From assembly GCF_900109345.1 (NCBI RefSeq), contig NZ_FNZN01000001.1, forward strand, positions 689,883 to 753,882: a stretch of 64,000 nt of DNA. The letters are read 5' to 3'. Of the stretch, positions 56,907-64,000 are shown piece after piece (position 1 is the first letter of the stretch; each line of letters opens with the position of its first letter). The position numbers were made by a program, and so were the translations under genes. The notes beneath the pieces are model-generated. The model did not search any database. It was not told the DNA's origin and was given only the letters and a program-made list of their open reading frames with translations. The DNA is from Maribacter orientalis. Lineage in GTDB: Bacteria; Bacteroidota; Bacteroidia; Flavobacteriales; Flavobacteriaceae.

Positions 56907-57241
56907 GATTAGTTGGCTATTTTATAAACGACGACATAGCGTATGACTTGTTACATTTCTGCTATTAATGTTTTATAAATACTTTGCTTTACGTAAGATT
57001 TTAATAACTCGTGTATGCATTATTTGTAATAAATTCCGTTGGGAAGATGTCGGATGGATTAATAAGTGCTTTATCTTCCTTGTCTTCAGAAAAGGAAAAT
57101 ACCATTACCTTTCTAAATTATTATTTTGAAAAGAAAAGTTTAAAGACAGCCACCACCCATTACTATAACAATCACCTTTATCAGCTCTCTTAAAACAAAA
57201 AACCAGCGACATGCGCTGGCTTTATTTGGTTTAACATATAA
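56907..57241. other. Intergenic region, no gene supported
   Basis: Apart from the terminator near its right end (next entry) no repeat or coding frame was convincing. A 60-codon frame at 57011-57193 on the plus strand has no start context or protein-like composition. Confidence 0.5.
57190..57219 (-). terminator. Terminator for the barrel lipoprotein gene
   Basis: On the minus strand the stem CCAGCG (57203-57208) pairs with CGCTGG (57214-57219) across the loop, then TTTTTTGTTTT follows. It lies just 3' of the minus-strand gene ending at 57242. Confidence 0.6.
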
Positions 57242-57799
57242 TCAATATGTAATACTACCTGCTGCACTATGCCTCGCTACTCCTGCACCGAATTCTCCAT
57301 TACCAACAACATCCATTCTTCCTGTTGCTCCATCAAAACGACCAGTGCCACCAACTATATCAAAACCGCCGGTATAGGTGCCCGCAGAATAGGTTCCATC
57401 AGCAATACTTTCTGGTGAAAACGTAATAGTGACCCCTGAAGAAGTGTATATTTTATCTCCGTTGGCAGCAACGATGAGGTCGACACTTGTTTGGGTAGCC
57501 TGCGATTCAGATATAAAATCAAAACTTGTTATAATGGTCTGACCGGTAAATTTGCCCGCATGTGACATGTTACCAGAGAAGTCAGCCCCCACGAGTACCC
57601 CGCCTTCAAATCTGTCAATACCTACATAGGTATTTTTTATAGGACGGGGCTTTTTGGCTTTGGCAGCCACTGCTGTCAGATTGGTCGTTTCGTCCGTGTT
57701 TATAGCTTCGGTAGAACAGGATACCACCGATAAAATAAATGTTGATAGCAGGGCTAATTTTAAAATAGCCTTCATGCCATTCTTACGCTTTGTTTTCAT
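57242..57799 (-). CDS. Beta-barrel lipoprotein, allene-oxide-cyclase/dirigent-like
   Basis: The 185-residue protein has a lipobox (VVSCST) and a beta-rich domain ending in GGFDIVGGTGRFDGATGRMDVVGNG, the motif pattern of allene-oxide-cyclase-like and dirigent-like eight-strand barrels. In bacteria such proteins are poorly understood. An alternative start at 57775 (MKAILKLALL) is closer to the signal peptide. The terminator follows. Confidence 0.62.
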   Translation of the reverse strand: MKTKRKNGMKAILKLALLSTFILSVVSCSTEAINTDETTNLTAVAAKAKKPRPIKNTYVGIDRFEGGVLVGADFSGNMSHAGKFTGQTIITSFDFISESQATQTSVDLIVAANGDKIYTSSGVTITFSPESIADGTYSAGTYTGGFDIVGGTGRFDGATGRMDVVGNGEFGAGVARHSAAGSITY

Positions 57800-58140
57800 A
57801 CTTTTTCAATTTAAAGGGTTATATAATAATTCAATTAGGTATATATGAGCAATGGAGTACGATGTTCATGTTGGAAAAACCGCACTATTAAGCGAGCTCT
57901 TTCCATTGGAGAAACTATTTCTGTTGCTGGGGGAATGTCAGAAGTAGGGAATTTGAATTAAAAAGAACTTCTGATCTTGAATTGAAATTATCCTATTCAA
58001 AAGAAGCACACAAATGGTATGGGACGAATAGGCGCTTTTACTATCCGAATGTACCTATTTTGTTATCAGGGGTTAATTTTTAAACTTACAATGCAATTGC
58101 CACTAACCTTATTCAGCATGAAAATGGAAGAAATAAATGA
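57800..58140. other. Intergenic region, nothing recognised
   Basis: No coding frame, repeat or terminator was recognised. It separates two short minus-strand genes. Confidence 0.45.
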
Positions 58141-58640
58141 CTAATGCTGGCCTATGTTCATATCTAAAAGTCCGAAATCCTCGATTGCAAAGTCAAAAAA
58201 TTTATTAGGGTCTACCCTATAATATGAGTTGGAAATTTGATTAAGAGGGTCATTGGCAGAAGTTCCATTATCTACCATTGCCGTAACTGCATAAGATCCA
58301 GCCAGATTAGCTCCATTCGTAGAGCCTTTTGTGACAATAACACCAATAATTTCGGTATTTCCATCAACAGTCATGCAATCTATAAACATATGAATACCTA
58401 CTGTATCGTCATTGAATTTATCAACCCATTGCCCCATAACAGTTCCATCTGTTTTCATCTTAACGACCAATGAAAAACTTTTGCCACAACCTAAGTTCAA
58501 GTCCAAGAGTAACACATGCGTCGTTACTTCCAATAGATGCATGATGAATGATACTCTTACTAGCTACTTTTAAATTAGTGCCAAATAAATCAGGGAGCAA
58601 AACTATACCATAGGGAACTAAATTTTCTCTCCTATATAAT
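58141..58640 (-). pseudogene. Probable frameshifted gene: small barrel-like secreted protein remnant
   Basis: The intact frame at 58141-58542 gives 133 residues, and from GCGKSFSLVVKMKTDGTVMGQWVDKFND to VDNGTSANDPLNQISNSY it looks like a conserved secreted-domain C-terminus. The upstream part is in another frame: the minus-strand frame reaching about 58640 reads HHASIGSNDACVTLGLEL before breaking near 58500. A one-base shift near 58490-58505 would join the two. No signal peptide was found. A real short gene is the alternative. Confidence 0.45.
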
Positions 58641-58722
58641 CACTAATTTGTGTTATCCTGTTTTAGTTTACATATTTCTATTCGTCTCGTAGTATACAAT
58701 AAAATATACCGTCATTCATTCG

Positions 58723-58730
58723 TAACTTTG
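58723..58730 (+). promoter_or_regulatory. -7 promoter box before the thiamine-phosphate-synthase-like gene
   Basis: TAACTTTG fully matches TAnnTTTG, 40 bp before the ATG. No distinct -33 element is visible. Confidence 0.45.
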
Positions 58731-58770
58731 CCAACCTGATTGAGCAACATTTACATCTAAAAACAAAGAC

Positions 58771-59415
58771 ATGATAATTCCTAAGCTACATTATACACCC
58801 CAAGGAAACTCACCAAAAGAGGTTTTGGGAAATATACAAAAGGCGTGTACTTCTGGTATTGAATTAGTGCAATTAGGTTTAAATAATGTTTCAGAAAAAA
58901 AGTTTTTAAAGATAGCTGAAGAGGCTAGAGAAATCACTTCTCATTTTCAAACAAGATTAATCATTGACCATCAGTATAAGATTGCTAAAGCCGTTAAAGC
59001 GGATGGCGTAGTATTAGATAAAACAGCCATTTGCCCTACTAAAGCGCGAAAATTTCTATACTCTTGGCAAATAATCGGTGGTACAGCAAATACCTTACAA
59101 GAGGCAGAAACACTAGTTACTAAAGAAGTTGATTATATTATGTTAGGTCCCTTTAGAACAACTACAAACAATGATAACTCAAATACCGCCTTAGGTTTAA
59201 ATGGGTATAAGTTACTAGTTGAAGCTCTAAAGACCCAAATGCCCATTATTGCTTTTGGAGGCATCACCACTGCAGATGTTACTGCGCTATTAGAAATGGG
59301 TGTTTCTGGTATTGCTGTTTCGGAAGAAATTAATCGCGATTTTGAGAATATAAAAGTATTTAACCAATTATTAAACGCCTCTTCAACACAAGAACAACGG
59401 CATACTTTTGAATAA
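58771..59415 (+). CDS. Thiamine phosphate synthase-like protein (ThiE/TenI superfamily)
   Basis: The 214-residue TIM-barrel protein contains RLIIDHQYKIAKAVKADGVVLDK, EVDYIMLGPFRTTTNN and PIIAFGGITTADVTALLEMGVSGIAVSEEI, the ThiE/TenI diphosphate-binding and product-loop pattern. ThiE joins the pyrimidine and thiazole moieties of thiamine. The QRH.. / HGxHLGQ-type motif of true ThiE is not fully kept, so the TenI-like alternative stays open. It is the only plus-strand gene between 39 and 62 kb. Confidence 0.8.
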   Translation: MIIPKLHYTPQGNSPKEVLGNIQKACTSGIELVQLGLNNVSEKKFLKIAEEAREITSHFQTRLIIDHQYKIAKAVKADGVVLDKTAICPTKARKFLYSWQIIGGTANTLQEAETLVTKEVDYIMLGPFRTTTNNDNSNTALGLNGYKLLVEALKTQMPIIAFGGITTADVTALLEMGVSGIAVSEEINRDFENIKVFNQLLNASSTQEQRHTFE

Positions 59416-59948
59416 AACAACTACTGTAATTTAAAAGAATGCTAATAAAGATTTCTTTATATCCATCTCATTTCACACAAATAAATAGCCTGTAATTGTA
59501 TAGTAAAGAATTCATGCACTTCTACTAAAATTGGGGATCACTCCCCTACTCTCGATAGCTCTCGGGCTTAGGTCGCATAATACCTGTTTATAAATAGCTT
59601 GTCTTTTATTTTATAAAGGTATTTATGCATCTCTAAATAAGATGTGGCATAGGCCTCATTTCATTCTTCGATGTCATTACCTTTTGAGGTGCGATAAAAA
59701 GTGATTACGCGGTGGGCAATTACTTTTTTCGGTGAGATGCAGCGATAGAAAAGAAAGTGAGGCGCCAATTTCTCCACCGCATCAACGGGCATAAAATTAA
59801 GAGGTCTTCTAGACCTCTTAATTTTATGCCGTAAATCAAAATAGCAATACGTTATACGTTTTTGAAATGGTTACACTCTTTTTTTGTATTACACACCAAG
59901 CTTTCCAAAAGAAAGCCATATGCAATAGCCTTCCTAAACGGTGATCTG
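59416..59948. repeat. Intergenic region with structured repeat copy 7 (about 59530-59861)
   Basis: It carries GTCGCATAATACCTGTTTATA with TATAAAGGTATTTATG, the GTGATTACGC hairpin at 59696-59730, and the best hairpin of the family: arms at 59788-59807 and 59811-59830 form a perfect 20 bp stem (GGCATAAAATTAAGAGG...) around TCT. CATTCTTCGATGTCATTACCTTTTGAG is shared with copies 2, 4 and 5. It is 3' of the beta-propeller gene. Confidence 0.7.
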
Positions 59949-61898
59949 TTAACGCGCCATATAAGAGGTAAGTGCAGCGTCTCCTGTTTGATAATACACT
60001 TGTCCGGTAATATCGTCAACCGCATATAAGGGCTCACGGTCCTTACCAAGATTAATTTCACCCGCTACTTTACCCGTAGTTTTGCTCACTTTTAACAAGA
60101 CGATGTCTTTTTCTTGTTTGGACATAATGAACATAAAATCCCTACCTTGTTTAGTGGCTTTGAGTCGGGCATTCGCCTTTCTAAAGGCAGCACCGGCATA
60201 ACTTGAGGCGGCATTGCCTAAATCCCCATAGGCGTTTCCTATTTGAGATACCAGTTCTCCTGCTGCTTCGTCTTTTTGACGTACGTCATTTTCGGCTGCG
60301 GCCATAGCCCCTGAAACATAGTATGAGGCGGCACCAATATATGCGGCCCTTACCGATGAGGCATATAGCAAGGCACGTTTCCAGCCCGCTTCCTTGGGTG
60401 CGGCATAGTATTCCTGATAGACCAGAGATCCATCAAAATTAAATTTGGCAACATTCTGATCAGAATGTATAAAAATACCATCCTCCAAAATTTCTAGATT
60501 CGATGGGGATTCCTTCCCCTCAAAGCGAAGTGCTACTTGTGAAAAATCACTGACTTGACCATTTGACTTATTCACAACTTTTAAAAGTCCGGAACTGTAA
60601 TCAAAAGCATAGATTTTATCTTGATGCTCAGCGGTAAGTCTAGGACTGGTTTGAATACTTTTGTTCCACTTGAGTGTACCCGTATGATGGTCCAAAATGT
60701 TCATGGATTCGGTCGTAATATATAGGATTGCATTTGCCAGTGGCACAATACCGACGACTGTACCTTCTACTCTGACTGGTTTTTCAAAGGTAATGGCCCC
60801 AAGGGTTGGGTCTAAATAATTGAGGAAATCTTTATTGGCAGTTCGCGATACCAGCAAAATACCATCACCGGAATCTAAATAATCATACACTCCGCCTTTG
60901 ATGGCAATACCACGGCCCTTTTTCCCCCATAGACCTTCACGGGTCTTATAGTCGAACAGGTTTATTTTTGTTCTATTGCCATCATCGGGCAATACAAGCA
61001 TTCCGTTATCTAAAAAACTAACCTGGCTAAGCGCCCCATTTACCTCTAATTCTTCATTCCATACCAAACTACCATCATTGATATTATACGCGTTATAGTG
61101 ATTGGTATAGTTGATGGAGGTAGTACCGGAAGATGTAGTCATGCCGCCTTGTCGCTCTTGTTGTGACCCCAAATAGAAGACATCACTGCCTTCGGGCTGG
61201 TAATAGTCTAGTTGTATATCCATATCTTGGGAAACATGCTCCGCGGCCTGCTTCAATAAGGCGCCAAATTTCCCCATTTTGTCTATTTGCTCCGCTTCCC
61301 TGGAGTTCGTTTTCTTCCAAATTACATCTCCGGTATCTGTATTGAGTTTGTAGTTGTTGAACAAGGTTACGATAAGAAGTTCTTGATTATCCAGTTCATT
61401 GGCAGTAACGATACGGCCAAATTTTTCATTCATGGACCATGATAAACTAGCATCTGACATTTTTACGGAAACCATCAACGGTTCTTCATTGTAATCCGTT
61501 CCGGAAACAAGAATCGCATCTGAGTTATACAATAAATGATAGCTCGCAACCTTTTGAAGTCCGGCATTTTTAGAATTAAAGACTTCGTTGCCGCTAAACT
61601 GATCGATGAGATGTAAGCTATGGTCTGTGGTTACCGAAAAAAAAGGGCTATTGGGAAGTTCTTCGAAAGCCGCTCTCTCGAGATTACCAAAGGCCCTTTT
61701 TCCCCAACTAATTTCTCCTGTTTCGGTATCTATACCAATCAATTCTTCTCTTGAACTAACGATAAGGTTGCCCAGTGAAGTAACTTCTTGCCATAAAATT
61801 TTAGTAGGTACCTCTTTGTTCCATTTCATCTCTACCTGAGAAAAGGATAGTAACGGAAACATCATCAGTAATAAAAAAAGTAGTTTTATCTGTCTCAT
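59949..61898 (-). CDS. Secreted PQQ-type beta-propeller protein
   Basis: The 649-residue protein has a signal peptide ending near LLSFSQ and repeated PQQ-like beta-propeller blades: GIDTETGEISWGKRAFG, LNTDTGDVIWKKT, LDHHTGTLKWNKS and VYYQTGDAALTSY. A glycine/alanine-rich stretch (about 500-560: SSVRAAYIGAASYYVSGAMAAA) interrupts the blades. No heme or PQQ-binding residues are certain. It may be a scaffold in the periplasm or on the surface. Confidence 0.78.
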   Translation of the reverse strand: MRQIKLLFLLLMMFPLLSFSQVEMKWNKEVPTKILWQEVTSLGNLIVSSREELIGIDTETGEISWGKRAFGNLERAAFEELPNSPFFSVTTDHSLHLIDQFSGNEVFNSKNAGLQKVASYHLLYNSDAILVSGTDYNEEPLMVSVKMSDASLSWSMNEKFGRIVTANELDNQELLIVTLFNNYKLNTDTGDVIWKKTNSREAEQIDKMGKFGALLKQAAEHVSQDMDIQLDYYQPEGSDVFYLGSQQERQGGMTTSSGTTSINYTNHYNAYNINDGSLVWNEELEVNGALSQVSFLDNGMLVLPDDGNRTKINLFDYKTREGLWGKKGRGIAIKGGVYDYLDSGDGILLVSRTANKDFLNYLDPTLGAITFEKPVRVEGTVVGIVPLANAILYITTESMNILDHHTGTLKWNKSIQTSPRLTAEHQDKIYAFDYSSGLLKVVNKSNGQVSDFSQVALRFEGKESPSNLEILEDGIFIHSDQNVAKFNFDGSLVYQEYYAAPKEAGWKRALLYASSVRAAYIGAASYYVSGAMAAAENDVRQKDEAAGELVSQIGNAYGDLGNAASSYAGAAFRKANARLKATKQGRDFMFIMSKQEKDIVLLKVSKTTGKVAGEINLGKDREPLYAVDDITGQVYYQTGDAALTSYMAR

Positions 61899-62458
61899 AA
61901 TCTGGTTTTTAGTCTAGATAGAACGCAGTACATGTCTGTTTATTACTATCTATTCTACTTTTCAATTTCAACGCTATCAGAACCAAATTTGAATCCTATA
62001 GACCTAAATGCCTATACCATTAAAAAACGTAGTTGTACTCTAGGTCTCCGTGATGAAGAAAACAGCTTGGTCGATATATTGCGATTACAAATACGTTAAA
62101 ATGAACAGGAATAAGTAAAAGGGTTTTATAGCATGCTTATTTATTAGAATTGGTTACCTTATAGTATCATTAAAATAGAGACACTGCTGTTCTAGTAAAT
62201 GTCGAAGATGAATTGAATTTCCCTCTGGAAAATTTTCCATATCAATTCTAAAAATTTGGCAGTACATACTGAATTGCGCAAATGCGATATTTATCACCTA
62301 CCTATTAGAAAAACCGAGTAATTAAAATAAAAGGAAAGCAGTCTATGCTTGCTTTTGGGCTGGATTATGTCAATAGTTAACAATTACGTCAAAAGAGGTA
62401 ATCTATTAAACCGAAATGGTTTTTATTTAACGAGATATTAATTAGAAAAATTAAGAAT
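61899..62458. other. Intergenic region upstream of the multicopper oxidase gene
   Basis: No coding frame was convincing. An imperfect palindrome AAAGCAGTCTATGCTTGCTTT lies near 62335. The composition shifts toward the copper gene. No repeat of the accessory type was found. Confidence 0.45.
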
Positions 62459-64000
62459 TTGAAATACATATCACTACTTATTTTATTAGGATGCCAAACC
62501 ATCTTTGGTCAAAACCTTTATGAGCAGTCCCAAGAAGGAAACAATGACAATCTGCTAGTTCACGAATACACCTTGATCATCAAGGAAGAAATGGTAAACA
62601 AAGCAGGAAAAGAGGTAAAGGGAATGACCGTAAACGGCACAATCCCAGGCCCAACTTTGGAATTTACCGAAGGCGAGTATGCGGTCATTTATGTAAAAAA
62701 TGATATGAGTGTGGAAACATCCGTCCATTGGCACGGAATTATCATTCCCAATTTTTTTGACGGTGTTCCCTATTTAAGCACGCCACCCATTCGCCCAGGC
62801 GAAACCTTTAAATATGAATTTCCAATAACGCAAAATGGCACCTATTGGTATCATTCCCATACGATGTTACAGGAACAAAGTGGCGTTTTCGGCTCTCTTG
62901 TTATAAACCCAAAGGAAAAAACCTTGGATTATGACAAAGATTTGGTTTTGATGCTTTCAGACTGGACAAATGAAAAACCAATGAACGTACTGCGAAACCT
63001 AAAACGTGGTAACGAGTGGTACGGAATGAAAAAAGGAACATCCACCCCACTTAACAAAGTAATTGCTCGTGGTGCATTTGGTGCACAGCTCGATTTTTGG
63101 AGACAACGAATGGAAGGTGCTGACATAGCGGATATTTATTACCCAGCCTTTTTGGTCAATGGACAGCAACAGCCCGAATATCCCGATTTTAAAGCAGGGG
63201 AAAAAGTCAGGTTGCGAATCATAAACGGTTCGGCATCCAGCCAATTTTGGATGACTTTTGGCGGAGATATGCCCACGCTGGTTTCTGCCGATGGCCTTAA
63301 TGTTGAACCTATACAGAAGAACAAAACGTTTATCGCTATTGCGGAAACCTACGATTTTATTGTAACCGTTCCACAAAACGCAAAAATCGAGTTCAGGGCA
63401 ATGGCACAAGACGGTTCGGGTACTGCAACTGCAAATATTGGAAACGGAAAAGTGCTTCCTGCGGAAGTAGTTCCGAAACCCGATAAAATTAAAATGATGC
63501 AGAAAATGGCAAAAATGGATATGAAAATGGGTGCACACGCTTTAAAATTCCAACCAAAAAAAGATGAACGCTTTGAAATGAAAAAAGAATATGGAATGAA
63601 GATGGATGTAATGAATATGGATATGTCCAAAGATTCAACGATGAATGAAAAAGTGGACCATTCCAAAATGGACCACTCAAACCTGCCTGCCGGCAAGGAA
63701 GAAGTGAATATGGAAATGTCCAAAAATTCAGAAATGAAAATGGATGATTCTGATATAACAGGAATGGATATGTTTTCGGAATATAATTATGATTACTTGA
63801 AGTCTTCCGAAAAAACAACCTATAACAAAGATGTTCCAGTTAAGGAAATCTTGTTAAACCTTACGGGAAATATGAACCGTTACATCTGGAGTATGAACGG
63901 TGTTCCACTTTCCGAAACTGACCAGATAAAAATCAACCATAAAGAGGTTACAAGGATTACGTTAAACAACCTTACGATGATGCACCACCCAATGCACTTG
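62459..64000 (+). CDS. Methionine-rich multicopper oxidase, copper-resistance (CopA)-like, partial at 3' end
   Basis: The frame is open from the TTG at 62459 (K-Y-I-S-L-L-I-L-L-G-C signal follows, with no ATG in the region) and runs off the window after 514 codons. Copper motifs are visible: SVHWHGIIIPN and GTYWYHSHTM, and the last residues (MMHHPMHL) begin the third. Residues about 345-450 are a Met/His-rich insert (KMDMKMG, DVMNMDMSKD, DHSKMDHSN), as in periplasmic cuprous oxidases that also bind copper. It probably oxidises Cu(I) in the envelope. Confidence 0.86.
   Translation, partial: MKYISLLILLGCQTIFGQNLYEQSQEGNNDNLLVHEYTLIIKEEMVNKAGKEVKGMTVNGTIPGPTLEFTEGEYAVIYVKNDMSVETSVHWHGIIIPNFFDGVPYLSTPPIRPGETFKYEFPITQNGTYWYHSHTMLQEQSGVFGSLVINPKEKTLDYDKDLVLMLSDWTNEKPMNVLRNLKRGNEWYGMKKGTSTPLNKVIARGAFGAQLDFWRQRMEGADIADIYYPAFLVNGQQQPEYPDFKAGEKVRLRIINGSASSQFWMTFGGDMPTLVSADGLNVEPIQKNKTFIAIAETYDFIVTVPQNAKIEFRAMAQDGSGTATANIGNGKVLPAEVVPKPDKIKMMQKMAKMDMKMGAHALKFQPKKDERFEMKKEYGMKMDVMNMDMSKDSTMNEKVDHSKMDHSNLPAGKEEVNMEMSKNSEMKMDDSDITGMDMFSEYNYDYLKSSEKTTYNKDVPVKEILLNLTGNMNRYIWSMNGVPLSETDQIKINHKEVTRITLNNLTMMHHPMHL

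Noticed and set aside
57011-57193. A 60-codon plus-strand gene
   Set aside because: It has no start context, no coding-type composition and overlaps nothing conserved; it looks like chance.

Overview
The window is AT-rich chromosomal DNA from a member of the Flavobacteriaceae (Bacteroidota), probably marine. The gene content fits: TPR/HTH regulators, DUF4251 and PorT-type barrel proteins, a fused E1 alpha/beta 2-oxoacid dehydrogenase, DUF1835, a MutS2 without Smr, and TAnnTTTG promoter boxes. The genus cannot be fixed from the sequence alone. No rRNA, tRNA, CRISPR array or complete insertion sequence was seen.

From 1 to about 38.7 kb the window is mostly dense housekeeping sequence. It holds the end of an FAD/Fe-S oxidoreductase, a metallophosphoesterase, chorismate synthase, a dicarboxylate/glutamate symporter, a thiol-oxidoreductase-like protein, uracil-DNA glycosylase, MutS2, a fused branched-chain/2-oxoacid dehydrogenase E1, OmpA and lipocalin lipoproteins, TerC, HPF and two FKBP-type isomerases. 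Two accessory systems sit inside it. At 6.0-9.9 kb a membrane-anchored TPR-HTH regulator is divergent from a lipoprotein of the cholesterol-dependent-cytolysin family, and two pairs of GTCCATA repeats lie between them. At 23.9-29.6 kb a seven-gene operon combines a type III polyketide synthase, an FAD enzyme, a methyltransferase and a small dedicated fatty-acid-synthase set (enoyl reductase-like SDR, dehydratase, ketosynthase, ACP). This suggests a modified phenolic or pyrone lipid. At 35.6-38.2 kb a DUF1080 lipoprotein, a TlpA-like thioredoxin and a CxCC beta-propeller protein form an operon.

From about 39.2 to 61.9 kb the character changes. Almost every gene is on the minus strand, in blocks of one to a few genes, and the blocks are separated by long non-coding stretches of 450-1050 bp. 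These stretches carry copies of related 250-350 bp structured repeats, all in the same orientation and each lying just 3' of a minus-strand gene. The blocks hold a 1456-residue CHAT-protease-like protein, an ATP-grasp/HTTM-like operon, an amidohydrolase plus esterase, a caspase-like DUF6642-type protein without its catalytic residues, an AsmA-like protein, a membrane/NmrA/CPBP operon, a barrel lipoprotein, a probable frameshifted gene and a PQQ-type beta-propeller. The layout looks like a repeat-delimited cassette array, although no recombinase is present in the window. The right edge enters a methionine-rich multicopper oxidase that runs off the end.
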